Shown here one piece after another: positions 24,880 through 34,251 of a stretch of DNA of 64,000 nucleotides. A program made the position numbers and the translations under genes. The notes beneath the pieces were generated by a model. The model searched no databases, had not been told where the DNA came from, and saw only the letters and a list, made by a program, of their open reading frames with translations. The stretch's first letter is position 1. Each line of letters opens with the position of its first letter. The DNA lies in contig JBFMHP010000034.1 in assembly GCA_040752855.1 (NCBI GenBank), forward strand, positions 9,790-73,789, written 5' to 3'. The stretch comes from JBFMHP01 sp040752855 (GTDB lineage Bacteria > Pseudomonadota > Gammaproteobacteria > RBG-16-57-12).

Positions 24880-27648
24880 TCAGCCGTACGTCGCGGTATT
24901 GATATGGCCGTTGCAGGTCATCAGCAGCTCGGCCAGTTTGTCGGCCGGCAGCGGCGGACTGAAATAATATCCTTGGATGTACTGGCAGCCGCGCTGGCGC
25001 AGAAACTCCAGTTGCCGCTCATCCTCCACGCCCTCGGCGACCACCGACAGGTTGAGGTTTTGCGCCATGGCGATGATGGTCGAACAGATCGCCGCATCGT
25101 CGTTGTCGGTGGTGATGTCGCGCACGAAGGCGCGGTCGACCTTCAAGGTGTGCAACGGGAAGCGCTTGAGATAGCTCAGCGATGAGTAGCCGGTGCCGAA
25201 GTCGTCGATCGACAGGCTCACGCCCATGGCGCGCAGCTCCTTGAGGGTTGCGATCGAGGCCTCGGCATTGTGGCCCAACACCCCTTCGGTGAGTTCGAGT
25301 TCGAGATACCGCGGCGCCAGACCGGTGGCCGCCAGCACCTTTTGCACATCCTGCACCAGATCCGGTTTCTGGAACTGGGCGTTGGCGATGTTCACGGCCA
25401 TTTGAACGGGCGGGTAGCCCGCATCCTGCCACGCCTTGTTCTGGCGACAGGCCTCTTCCAGCACCCACTGCCCGATCGGCAGGATCAAGCCGGTCTCCTC
25501 CGCCAGCGGCACGAAATGCGCCGGCGAGACCATGCCGCGCGCCGGATGTTGCCAGCGCACCAGGGCCTCGACGCCGATGATGCGCCCGGTGGCGGCCTCC
25601 ACCTGCGGCTGATAGTGCAGGCACAACTCGCGCCGCTCGATGGCCTTGCGCAGATCCGCCTCCAGGCTGAGCTTGATCTTGCTGAGCTCGTTCATCTCGG
25701 CGCTGTAGAACTGGAAGTTGTTTTTTCCCGCCGCCTTGGCCTGGTACATCGCGGCATCGGCGTTTTTCAGCAGCGTAAACTCATCCTGTCCATTGTCGGG
25801 ATAGATGACGATGCCGATGCTGAAGGTACAGTAAAACTCGACGTTATTGATCAAGAACGGCTCTTTGAATTGGGTACCGATGCGCTGCGCGATCTTGGCC
25901 ACATGCTCCTTGGCCTTGATATCGTGCACCACGATGACAAACTCATCCCCGCCGAGGCGGCTGACGGTGTCATCCGCGTGCAGGCACCGACTCAAGCGCT
26001 GCGCCACCTGAACCAACAGAATATCGCCGACATTATGCCCGAGCGTATCGTTGACGATCTTGAAGCGGTCCAGATCGAGAAACAAAATGGCGGTCATGGT
26101 TTGGCTGTGTTGCGCATGCGCCAGGGCCTGCTTGATCCGGTCGAGCAGCAGCGTGCGATTGGGCAATCCAGTGAGCGCATCGTGCGTGGCCTGATACATC
26201 ATGTGCTGCGCCAGCTCGCGCTCTTTGCCGACATCGCGGAACACCAGCACCGCGCCGCTCAACGCACCGGTCTCACCAAAGATCGGCGCCGAAGTCTCAT
26301 CGACCGCGACGAGCTTGCCATTGCGGCTTACCAGCAGCGCATGCTGCCAGAGCTTGATCTTCACCCCTTCGGCGAGGCAGCGCAGCACGGGGTTTTTCAT
26401 CGGCGCAGAGGTGCGTTCATCCAATAGATTAAAAACGATGCCGATCGATTTTCCCACGCCATCGCGCACATTCCATCCGGTCAGCTGCTCGGCCACCAGA
26501 TTCATCGATTCAACCACGCCATCCGCGTCGGTGGTGATCACACCGTCGCCGATCGACTGCACCGTGGTCTTGGCGCGATCACGCTCGAAGGCCAGTTCCC
26601 GGGTACGCAACTGGACCAGCTCATTGATCTCGCTGTTGCGCCGCTGCAGGATCTCCTGCTGTTCACGCACCAGACGGGACAACAACACCAACACAGAGGT
26701 AATCAACAGCCCAAACAGCGCGGCGTGTATGAACGGCCGCTTATTGATGGCATCGCCGGATAGGAATTTTTCGGCGACATACTCATACGATTTATTGCCA
26801 ATATTCACCGGCTCGCGCATCTCGAACCGATCGATCGCATCGCTGGCGCGCCGCGGCGCAACCGGCCGGTAATATACCGTCTCATCGTTGCTCTGCGCTT
26901 CCATGCTCAAGAGCGCGACGCTCATATTCGTGTCGGTGGTGACACCCTCGAACAGCCCGCTCATGCTGATACGCAGCATCAACACGCCATTGACCATCGC
27001 CTCCCGGCGCTCTCCCCTATCCGGCGCCGATTTTCCGTCATAAACCGCCTTGAAATACGAAAAGCCATACGGATGAATGCCAAAGACATCCGGATCAACG
27101 ACAACGTTGCCGCCGCTCCGTATCGCCGCGGCGATATCCTTCCGATAACGGCTCACGGACAGCAGATCCATCCCCAGCAGGCTGGCCGTATCAGGCTGAA
27201 ACGGCTCGAGGTACGCCAAGGGAAGGCTGTCCCGCTGCGCTGCAACCGCCGGCTCGCCCGCAAACGGGCGGATATCGAAATCCACATAGCCGAGGTCGCG
27301 TTGATCGGAAATGAAGCGCGCGCGCTGCGACTCGGGCACGTGCGGCGCGTACATCACCGCGGTGATGTAGGGATTACGCTTGTGTATACCCTCGGCAACG
27401 ATTCTGAATTCATCCGGTTCGATTTCTGTGGAGGCATCGAACACCGCCTGCAAGGCATAGGCGGTTTCATCGATGGCCTTGAGCCGATCCTCGAGCGCAT
27501 CGACCATCAAGTTATACTCGCCGGCAAAGATCTCGAGCTGATCGCCGATCGCTTCGTCCCACACCACCTTAAGCATCAGAGCCGTGATCACCGCCCCGAC
27601 CACGAGCGACACGCCATAGAGTGATTTGCCCTGGACCAGCCATCTCAT
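24880..27648 (-). CDS. Membrane CHASE/PAS/GGDEF/EAL cyclic-di-GMP enzyme
   Basis: 922 residues. A transmembrane helix (about 10-28) is followed by a periplasmic CHASE-type domain (VMYAPHVPESQRARFISDQ) and a second helix (ALFGLLITSVLVLLSRLV). Then come a PAS domain (about 360-485), GGDEF (566-570) with the catalytic set intact, and EAL (694-696) with EALVRW, NIANAQF, ELTEG, DDFGTGYSS and VVAEGVE. No RxxD I-site precedes GGDEF (HADD instead). Both activities are possible. The start at 27648 overlaps the stop of the upstream periplasmic binding protein gene (ATGA). The frame runs on upstream to 28020 inside that gene, which I reject as the start. Confidence 0.9.
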   Translation of the reverse strand: MRWLVQGKSLYGVSLVVGAVITALMLKVVWDEAIGDQLEIFAGEYNLMVDALEDRLKAIDETAYALQAVFDASTEIEPDEFRIVAEGIHKRNPYITAVMYAPHVPESQRARFISDQRDLGYVDFDIRPFAGEPAVAAQRDSLPLAYLEPFQPDTASLLGMDLLSVSRYRKDIAAAIRSGGNVVVDPDVFGIHPYGFSYFKAVYDGKSAPDRGERREAMVNGVLMLRISMSGLFEGVTTDTNMSVALLSMEAQSNDETVYYRPVAPRRASDAIDRFEMREPVNIGNKSYEYVAEKFLSGDAINKRPFIHAALFGLLITSVLVLLSRLVREQQEILQRRNSEINELVQLRTRELAFERDRAKTTVQSIGDGVITTDADGVVESMNLVAEQLTGWNVRDGVGKSIGIVFNLLDERTSAPMKNPVLRCLAEGVKIKLWQHALLVSRNGKLVAVDETSAPIFGETGALSGAVLVFRDVGKERELAQHMMYQATHDALTGLPNRTLLLDRIKQALAHAQHSQTMTAILFLDLDRFKIVNDTLGHNVGDILLVQVAQRLSRCLHADDTVSRLGGDEFVIVVHDIKAKEHVAKIAQRIGTQFKEPFLINNVEFYCTFSIGIVIYPDNGQDEFTLLKNADAAMYQAKAAGKNNFQFYSAEMNELSKIKLSLEADLRKAIERRELCLHYQPQVEAATGRIIGVEALVRWQHPARGMVSPAHFVPLAEETGLILPIGQWVLEEACRQNKAWQDAGYPPVQMAVNIANAQFQKPDLVQDVQKVLAATGLAPRYLELELTEGVLGHNAEASIATLKELRAMGVSLSIDDFGTGYSSLSYLKRFPLHTLKVDRAFVRDITTDNDDAAICSTIIAMAQNLNLSVVAEGVEDERQLEFLRQRGCQYIQGYYFSPPLPADKLAELLMTCNGHINTATYG

Positions 27649-28655
27649 CGATCGGACTCTCCGATCTTGACGGCCTTGTGGATGATGCGCGGCGAGAGTT
27701 CGACGTCGGTCCTGCCAAGCAGCGTGAGATTGACGTAGATATTCCATTTGCGGTTGGTCACGATCGGCAGCTGTGCGGGCTTGCTGCCGTTGAGGATGCT
27801 CAGGGCGCTCAAGGCGGCCCACTCGCCTTGCTCTTCGGCGAGCTTGGTCATGGCCAGGATGGCGTAATCGACCATCCAGTCGTAATTGGTCACCGACAGC
27901 TTGCGGGTGTGCTTGGCCGCGATCGCGGCGGCGCGCGCATTGTCCCAATCCTCGATCCCGCCGTTGTTGCCGATGATCAGAAAATCGGCTGCCTGCGCCT
28001 TCTCGTAACCGGCCTCCCACTGAATCATGTTCTTGACAAAGATCGGCGTGATCTCGATGCCCTCCTGCGCGTAGGTTTCGCGATTGAGCTCGAATTCACG
28101 GTGCTGCGACATCGAATCCGGCGCCAAGTACACGCCGCGTTTCACACGCTTGAGCGTGCTCTTGATCTCCTTGAGCAGGGGCTTGATCGGCGAGATCTCG
28201 ATCATCCCGGTGACGTTGCGGTAGGGGTAGCCGTACGGGGTGACCGATTGATTGATGCCGCAGAACACGATCGGCAGTTCGGCATCCTTGTAGTAGGGGC
28301 GCACCAGGTAGGCCGAGGCGGGATCATCGCAGGCGATCACCACATCGGGCTTGAGGGTCTCGATGTACTGCTTGGCTTTGAGCGCCATCTCCATGCCGAA
28401 AGACGGTTCATCATGGCGCTTGGTGTCCATGTAGAACTTCTTCAGCTCACATTTGCCCGCCAACGCGCGCTCGATGCCCCGTTCGATGCCGTCGTTCCAT
28501 TCATAGCCCTGGTGATAGGAGGAGACATACAGACACGTCGCCGCCTGCGCCGCGGGCCACGGCACGCTCCAAAGCAACGCCACGCTGCAAAGGCCGGCAA
28601 CCGCATCCAATGCGCACCGGCACAACATTGGCCCTCTCAAAGAAATAAAGCGCAT
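27645..28655 (-). CDS. Periplasmic ABC-type substrate-binding protein paired with c-di-GMP sensor
   Basis: 336 residues with a signal peptide (about 1-38, ending AAQA). The mature protein follows the ABC_sub_bind fold: CLYVSSYHQGYEWNDGI, LKPDVVIACDDPASAYLV, LPIVFCGINQS and FLIIGNNGGIEDWD. No ABC permease or ATPase gene lies nearby. Its stop overlaps the start of the CHASE/PAS/GGDEF/EAL gene, so the pair is co-translated. The likely role is to present a small ligand to that sensor's periplasmic domain (inference from the gene order). Confidence 0.82.
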   Translation of the reverse strand: MRFISLRGPMLCRCALDAVAGLCSVALLWSVPWPAAQAATCLYVSSYHQGYEWNDGIERGIERALAGKCELKKFYMDTKRHDEPSFGMEMALKAKQYIETLKPDVVIACDDPASAYLVRPYYKDAELPIVFCGINQSVTPYGYPYRNVTGMIEISPIKPLLKEIKSTLKRVKRGVYLAPDSMSQHREFELNRETYAQEGIEITPIFVKNMIQWEAGYEKAQAADFLIIGNNGGIEDWDNARAAAIAAKHTRKLSVTNYDWMVDYAILAMTKLAEEQGEWAALSALSILNGSKPAQLPIVTNRKWNIYVNLTLLGRTDVELSPRIIHKAVKIGESDR

Positions 28656-28773
28656 CTCCGACCGTCTCCATCAGGAATCATGCATCCAACTCCTGATGTG
28701 GTCGGCAAAACCGTCGACTCCATTAGCAAGCGGTGATACACGACGCGGCAAGAAGTCCGGGCTTAAGGTTTTT

Positions 28774-29682
28774 TTATGCGTGCGGCGCCTGGCAGAAGCC
28801 GGGATCACCGCGCTGGGCGTCGGCACAGCAGTGCTGCTCGATCTGCACCGTTGAATGCGCGATGGCAAAGCGCGATGCCAGCATCATCTTGACATGGGCC
28901 AGGGCGGTATCGGTGTCGGTCCCCGCCGCCACCGTGACGTGCATAGTCAGGACCGGCTGCTCCGGCGTCAACGACCAAAGATGCACGTGATGCACATCGC
29001 ACACCGCCGGGATGCCGTTGATCAATGTCGTGCGGATCACCTCCACATCGAGTTCATCCGGCGCGCCTTCCAACAGGATGTGGATCGATTGCCCGATCAC
29101 CTTCCAGGCGCTGCGGAAGATGATCAGCGCGATGAAGCAGGAGAGCAGCGGATCGATCAGCGTCCAGCCCAGCGTCACGATGACGATGCCGGCGATGATC
29201 GCGGCCACCGAGCCGAGCATGTCGCCCAGCACATGGATCAGCGCGGCGCGGATGTTGAGGTTGCGTTCGCCGCCTTGATGCAGGATCTGGAAGACGATCG
29301 CATTGACCACCAACCCCAGCACAGCGATCACCAGCATGACATCGCCCATCACCTCCAGCGGATTGAACAGGCGGTGGATCGCCTCGTACAGAATCCAGAG
29401 CACCAAACCCACGGCCGCCAGGCCGTTGACCAGCGCCGAGATGATCTGCACCCGATGGTAGCCGTAGGAACGCAAGCGATCGGCCGGCCGCCGCGCGACT
29501 TTGGCCGCCACCCAGGCCAACCCAAGGGCCAGCATGTCGGTCAGCATGTGCGCGGCATCGGCCAGCAGCGCCAGCGAGCCGGAGACCAATCCCCCAGCAA
29601 CCTCTGCGATCATGAAGCTGCCCGTCAGCAGCATGGCCCAGAACAAGCGTCTTTCATCGGTGATGTGATGATGTGCGGACAT
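28774..29682 (-). CDS. Cation diffusion facilitator, zinc/cadmium/cobalt efflux (CzcD/ZitB type)
   Basis: 302 residues, six transmembrane helices. Metal site residues of the family are visible in TM2 (ADAAHMLTD, H45 and D49) and TM5 (HVLGDMLGS). A short His-rich start (SAHHHITDE) and a C-terminal cytoplasmic ferredoxin-like domain with metal ligands (VCDVHHVHLWSLT, HVTV) complete the protein. It exports divalent metals by proton exchange. No metal regulator is adjacent. After the stop codon the 118 bases before the next gene contain an oligo-A run on the coding strand. Confidence 0.93.
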   Translation of the reverse strand: MSAHHHITDERRLFWAMLLTGSFMIAEVAGGLVSGSLALLADAAHMLTDMLALGLAWVAAKVARRPADRLRSYGYHRVQIISALVNGLAAVGLVLWILYEAIHRLFNPLEVMGDVMLVIAVLGLVVNAIVFQILHQGGERNLNIRAALIHVLGDMLGSVAAIIAGIVIVTLGWTLIDPLLSCFIALIIFRSAWKVIGQSIHILLEGAPDELDVEVIRTTLINGIPAVCDVHHVHLWSLTPEQPVLTMHVTVAAGTDTDTALAHVKMMLASRFAIAHSTVQIEQHCCADAQRGDPGFCQAPHA

Positions 29683-29947
29683 CGCGTGTCTCTACCTCTG
29701 TGAATAACAACCGGAATATGGCAGGGCCGGATCATACAACCAGATAGCCCCACCCTTTCTAAGGAGCAACACTCAAAATCTCCATGAGCAGCCGACACTA
29801 AACGCTGGCCGTGGCCTCTCAAGCGTATCTGCCAAATCTCTCAAAACCTTAATCAAAAAAAGCAAAAAACGCATCTTTCTGTTTTCCGTGCGCAGAGAAT
29901 TCCTGGATGGCCTTACCCAAGGCTTCCATGAATATCTCGGCGAAACC

Positions 29948-32125
29948 TCATCCGGCGCTGTTTTGATACAGACGCAGCAACTCGGGCGGCGCGTGCGCCA
30001 CAGCGAGGCGCCGCACGGCCGCGCGCAGCGCAGCGACGGCCTCGGCATGGCCGGAGAAGCCGCACCGCCGCGCGCACTCATGCCAATCGCGCTGCTGCAC
30101 GATCTTGGCCACCAGCAAGCCGGCGTCTTGCTCGTCCAGCCGCGCGGCCGCGGCGGCATCGCTCACTGCCTGGAGCACCAGCGAAAGCAGCGCGTACTGA
30201 CAGACCTCATAGCCGCGCTGGCCGCAGGCAAACGAAAGCGCGTCGCGCCAGGCCGAGGCATCGAGCGCCAGCGGCCGCCGCGGGGCGTCATCCGCCAACA
30301 GCATCAGCGCCAGAGGCGCCTCCAGCGTTCGCAAGGGACCGGACAACAGCCCCGGCAACTGGCGCTGGTATTGGCGGCGCGCCTCCGCCAGCACCGCGCC
30401 GCCCGGCGCGGTGAGCGCCTGGGCGACCAGCGCCGAGTGCGCGCCGCTGGAGTGCTCGCGGGTCAGTCCGACGCGCACGGGCGCAAAGCCGCAGGCGCGC
30501 CAGAAGGCCAGCACCTCGGGCACGGCGCCGAAACTCGCGCCGATGACGTCGACCGGCCGCGCGCGCAGCGCCCCCACGACCTGGCTCAGCAAGGCGCGGC
30601 CGATACCGTGGCGCTGCAGCGCCGGATGCACCGCGATGCGCATCACCCGGGCATAGCGCAGCGTGGGCGCCGTCTCGATCCCCAAGTGCACGGCCAGCGA
30701 TTGGGCCAGCAGATGCCCGTGCACGCGGCGCCGGCCCAGATAGATCTCGCGCGCGAGCCCCGGTTCGATGCCGCCTTCGCGCACCACGAGCGCCGCCGCC
30801 ACGACATGGCCGCGCGCACGCATCAGATAGATCTCCAGCGCCGGGGCATCGAGCAGTTCACGCAGGTCGTTCGGCGTGGTGCGGTAATGCGACAGCACCA
30901 GCAGGCCGAACAATTCACGCAGACTGGCCTCGTCGCGCCACAATGTCTCCCGCTCGCAGCGTTCAAAGACGCACTCGTCCGCGCGCACGCCCGCCAGCCG
31001 CGCCTCCTCCGCCGCCGCGGCATCGAGCAGCAGGGCATCGAACACGAAGCGTTCGAGCGGATCGCCCGGCGCCCAGCGCACCGGGGTCTCCAGCCGCAAC
31101 GACTTCCAGCCCGGCGCGAGGCGCGCCAGTGTCTGCATGAAGCGCACCGCGAATCCGCGCCCGGTGCCCTCGTAGCCGTGCACCGTGCTGGCGAACACCA
31201 CGCGGGAATAATGCCGCAGCATGGCCTCCAGCATCGGCGCGGGGATCGCCGCCGCCTCGTCGATCAGCAGCAGATCCGCCGCCGGCAGCTGTTCGATCAG
31301 CGCATCCGGGGCGATGAACTCAAGCACCGCATCCGCCCGCTCGATCCGCCCGCGCGCACTCCGGGCGCCGCGCAGCTCGGCCGCCGCCCGCTCGAACAAG
31401 GCGCCGCAGGCATCGATGCGCGGGGCGGTGACCAGGATGCGCTTGAGACCTTGCTCGATCAGCTGCGCCGCGGCGATGCCCAGCGCGGCGGACTTGCCGC
31501 GCCCGCGGTCCGAGGTCAGCACCAAGGGGCGGCGGCGATGCCCGCGCACCACCTGGAGGATGGCGGCCACTGCCGCGCGTTGATCCTCGGTGCGATAAGG
31601 CGGTGCGACATCCGCGGTGACCGCGGCCGGGGTGGATGGGATGAATCCTGGCAGGACGGCATGTTCCTGCACGACCGTGGCATGGCGATCCGCTCCCAGC
31701 CGCGCGACGAAACGCGCGAGGAAAAACCGCGCGCCCGGCGTCTGCATCGGCCAGTCTTGCAGCGGCGGGGTGAGCAGTACGAACAGCCCGCCGCCGTGCA
31801 GCGAGCCGCTGATGAGGCCGAACGCATCGGGCTCGAATCCGGCATGGGCATCGAACACGATGCAGGGGTATTCCCGCCCGAGGTGCGCGCGGGCCGCCTT
31901 GGGCGTTTCGGCCTGTGGGCGCTGCGCGCAGGGCTCGCCCACCCACAGTGGATCGATCTTCAGCGCGGCGACCAGCTCGGCCGCGGTGGCGCGGCACCAC
32001 GGCGCGGCGCCGGCGAGTACCAGCAAGCGCCGGTGCCGGGAGCGGCGCGCGGCCTCCAACAACTGCGCCGCCAGGGCTTGGACATCTGCCGGTGACGGCA
32101 CAGTAGTGTGATCAACGGCACTCAC
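29948..32125 (-). CDS. tmcA: tRNA(Met) cytidine acetyltransferase TmcA
   Basis: Forms N4-acetylcytidine at the wobble base of elongator tRNA-Met using acetyl-CoA and ATP. 725 residues: N-terminal DUF1726-like domain, an RNA-helicase-type ATPase (Walker A DRGRGKS, Walker B LLIDEAAAIP), a GNAT acetyltransferase domain (RIAVHPALQRHGIGRALL with the acetyl-CoA loop QRHGIG) and a C-terminal tRNA-binding region. Start is GTG at 32125. About 260 bases without a gene follow the stop codon (29683-29947), in which I see nothing further. Confidence 0.94.
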   Translation of the reverse strand: MSAVDHTTVPSPADVQALAAQLLEAARRSRHRRLLVLAGAAPWCRATAAELVAALKIDPLWVGEPCAQRPQAETPKAARAHLGREYPCIVFDAHAGFEPDAFGLISGSLHGGGLFVLLTPPLQDWPMQTPGARFFLARFVARLGADRHATVVQEHAVLPGFIPSTPAAVTADVAPPYRTEDQRAAVAAILQVVRGHRRRPLVLTSDRGRGKSAALGIAAAQLIEQGLKRILVTAPRIDACGALFERAAAELRGARSARGRIERADAVLEFIAPDALIEQLPAADLLLIDEAAAIPAPMLEAMLRHYSRVVFASTVHGYEGTGRGFAVRFMQTLARLAPGWKSLRLETPVRWAPGDPLERFVFDALLLDAAAAEEARLAGVRADECVFERCERETLWRDEASLRELFGLLVLSHYRTTPNDLRELLDAPALEIYLMRARGHVVAAALVVREGGIEPGLAREIYLGRRRVHGHLLAQSLAVHLGIETAPTLRYARVMRIAVHPALQRHGIGRALLSQVVGALRARPVDVIGASFGAVPEVLAFWRACGFAPVRVGLTREHSSGAHSALVAQALTAPGGAVLAEARRQYQRQLPGLLSGPLRTLEAPLALMLLADDAPRRPLALDASAWRDALSFACGQRGYEVCQYALLSLVLQAVSDAAAAARLDEQDAGLLVAKIVQQRDWHECARRCGFSGHAEAVAALRAAVRRLAVAHAPPELLRLYQNSAG

Positions 32126-32176
32126 GCGGGCTGCTCAAGGTCATGCCGCAATGGCGGTACAGACGGCAGCTGCGGG

Positions 32177-33499
32177 TCAAAACCGTCCCTCCAAACCCAA
32201 GCTGGTAACCGTCCGCTGATAGTCGCGCTGCGCGACATTGGAGGCATTGTCGATATAGCGCCACCACAGCACCACATCCAAGCCGCGATTTAGCATGTGG
32301 ATGAAGCGCGCCGAGGTGCGCCAGCGATGGTCCTCACGCTGGCCGAGATCGGCGCCGCCCGCATCGCGGTCGGCATCGTTGTAGCGACTGAAGCGGTACT
32401 CGGCATCGAGCCGCGCCGCCCAGCGCGCTGCAAAATCAAATCTGACCCCGGCGGCCAGGTTGTGGCGCGTGGCCGAATAACTGGTAAAGGCCACGCCGTC
32501 CGTCAAATCGTTGCGGTCGTTGAGTTCCAGCGCGTAGCCGGCGCGCCAGGTGCGGTCCCCGCGCCTCCAGGCCGAATCGATCCGGAAGCGCTGGCTGGTG
32601 CCGGAAAGGTGGCGGTAATACGGCTCGAGATCGTCCAGGCGCGCGAAGTCATAGCCCAGGGTCAACCGGCGTTCGGCGGCAGCCTCGTGCTCCAGCCTGA
32701 GGCGCAACCCCGTCTTGCGCTGGTAATCATCGCTGCCGAACTGGCTCTGCTCCACCAGCGCCCCGGCCCGGCCGCTCCACATCCCCGCCTGGCGTCGGTA
32801 GAACAGGTTGGCGCCGAGCGCGCGGTAGTCTTCACTGTAGTCCTGATAATCGGTGAGTTCGGCCGTCATGCCGAGCGTCCAACCGTCGCGCCGGCCGCCG
32901 CGCAGCGTGTAGTCGGCCGCGCCGTACAGATCCAGATACCGGTCGCCTGTGCCGCTGGCAGCGGCCAAGTCTTCATTGATAAACAGAACGTTGGAATCAT
33001 ACCCCAAGGCCGCCGACCACTCGCCCGACCAGCGGCTGGCTGCGCGAACGCCGGCATCGCCGTTCTCCCCCAGCCCGCTCAGTTTGCGGCGCGCCACGGT
33101 GCGCAGGCTCTCATCATCCGTTTCGCGCAGAGCGCGCTCGAACCACTGGCGCGCGCGCACCGCATCCCCGCGGCGCTCGCTGATCAAGCCCAGATTGAAA
33201 TAAGCCATGGGCGCCATCGGCGGATCCATCGCCACAGCCTCGAAGGCCAGCTCTGCCTCGTCGTAGCGCCCCAGCCGGTAGAGGGACACACCGCGGTTGT
33301 AATGCAGGCGGGTGTGGCGGACCCCGGCCTGCTGCGCCGCGTCCAAGTATTGGATCGCCTCCGCATAGTCCCCGGCGCGCATCGCGGCCAGCCCGCGGGC
33401 ATAGGCGTTCTCACCGGAACCCGCCGCGTAGACCTGTCCCGCCAGCAAGCAGAGCACCAGCACACCGCCAACGAGATACGCGCAATTCTTCCAGGGCAT
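32177..33499 (-). CDS. TPR protein with C-terminal outer-membrane beta-barrel
   Basis: 440 residues with a signal peptide (about 1-25, ending VYA). Residues 30-145 hold three TPR repeats (ARGLAAMRAGDYAEAIQYL, NRGVSLYRLGRYDEAELAF, NLGLISERRGDAVRARQWF). From about 160 on, alternating amphipathic strands end in a terminal Phe (SLGLEGRF), typical of an outer-membrane barrel. The architecture matches surface-export proteins with TPR plus barrel. Start chosen at the ATG 33499; a TTG lies one codon before. Cargo unknown. Confidence 0.7.
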   Translation of the reverse strand: MPWKNCAYLVGGVLVLCLLAGQVYAAGSGENAYARGLAAMRAGDYAEAIQYLDAAQQAGVRHTRLHYNRGVSLYRLGRYDEAELAFEAVAMDPPMAPMAYFNLGLISERRGDAVRARQWFERALRETDDESLRTVARRKLSGLGENGDAGVRAASRWSGEWSAALGYDSNVLFINEDLAAASGTGDRYLDLYGAADYTLRGGRRDGWTLGMTAELTDYQDYSEDYRALGANLFYRRQAGMWSGRAGALVEQSQFGSDDYQRKTGLRLRLEHEAAAERRLTLGYDFARLDDLEPYYRHLSGTSQRFRIDSAWRRGDRTWRAGYALELNDRNDLTDGVAFTSYSATRHNLAAGVRFDFAARWAARLDAEYRFSRYNDADRDAGGADLGQREDHRWRTSARFIHMLNRGLDVVLWWRYIDNASNVAQRDYQRTVTSLGLEGRF

Positions 33500-33559
33500 C
33501 AAGGCTGTCGATTCATCAGAGATTTCAGAGTAATTTAGAATAGCTCAAAAATAATAGCT

Positions 33560-33635
33560 TAACCGGGATATTTCACCACGGATCGTAGCGAGGGCGCGTA
33601 AGGCATTGAAGATTCGTGGTGAAGTATCCGGGTTA
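33560..33635. repeat. 76-bp imperfect palindrome
   Basis: The arms at 33560-33580 and 33615-33635 are inverted copies of 21 bases with two mismatches, starting TAACC(g/c)GGATA. They enclose about 34 bases. It resembles a REP or MITE-type element in the 280-base gap between the TPR/barrel gene and the Asp/Arg-rich gene; nothing else is seen in that gap. Confidence 0.8.
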
Positions 33636-33780
33636 AAACGCCGGCGTGCACACCTGGCACAGGTTTGCGGAATGTAGAGAGGGGAAAGATGCACCACGCA
33701 GATCGTGCACGGCGGAGGAGATGCCGGATACGCGAGCCGTCTTAGGAAGGGATTACCGGCGCTGAATATGCTGCAAGAAA

Positions 33781-34188
33781 TTAATCGCTGTCGCGTCCGT
33801 CGGACTTGTCACGATCATCATTCCGATCATCGTCCCGATCCCGATCGTCATCGCGCTCGCTGGAATCGTCCCGATCACGATCCTCTCCCGCATCACGCTC
33901 GGAGGTATCCGCCCGCGAATCATGATCATCGCCGCTCTCACGGGCACCGTCGCTGTCGGCCTCGCGGCCCTCGTGGCGCGAGGCGTCCCGCTCGCGCGAA
34001 GCATGGCGATCTTCCCGCGCGAACGCCGGCAGCTCGATGATGCGGATGCGATCGTCGCCCTTTTCAGCGACGAAATCCTCGAGCACCCGCATGGTGACAT
34101 CGTCCAGATCACGATCATCGCGCGCCTGCGCCGGGCTTACGGCCGCCAGCAGGCTCGCGGTGATAAATACAATCTTGGACATCCTCAT
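33781..34188 (-). CDS. Secreted Asp/Arg-rich low-complexity protein
   Basis: 135 residues from the ATG at 34188 (a second ATG is at 34182). A signal peptide (about 1-20, ending PAQA) precedes a short ordered part (VTMRVLEDFVAEKGDDRIRIIELPA). The rest is a strongly charged repeat region of Asp, Arg, Ser and Glu units (DDRDRDD, ERDAGEDRD). I do not recognise the family. It lies 63 bases downstream of the anti-sigma gene on the same strand and could be part of that ECF operon. Confidence 0.65.
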   Translation of the reverse strand: MRMSKIVFITASLLAAVSPAQARDDRDLDDVTMRVLEDFVAEKGDDRIRIIELPAFAREDRHASRERDASRHEGREADSDGARESGDDHDSRADTSERDAGEDRDRDDSSERDDDRDRDDDRNDDRDKSDGRDSD

Positions 34189-34251
34189 TGCAGGGCACTC
34201 CCAACACAAAATCTTACAACTCAACTTGCCGCACCACACTCAGTCAGCGGT

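Noticed and set aside
27649..28020. Upstream extension of the CHASE/PAS/GGDEF/EAL gene
   Set aside because: Overlaps the binding-protein gene in another frame; the ATG at 27648 with ATGA overlap and a following membrane helix is the natural start.
29888..32095. 735-codon frame antisense to tmcA
   Set aside because: Arg/Gln/His-rich shadow of a GC-rich gene; tmcA on the other strand has full domain motifs.
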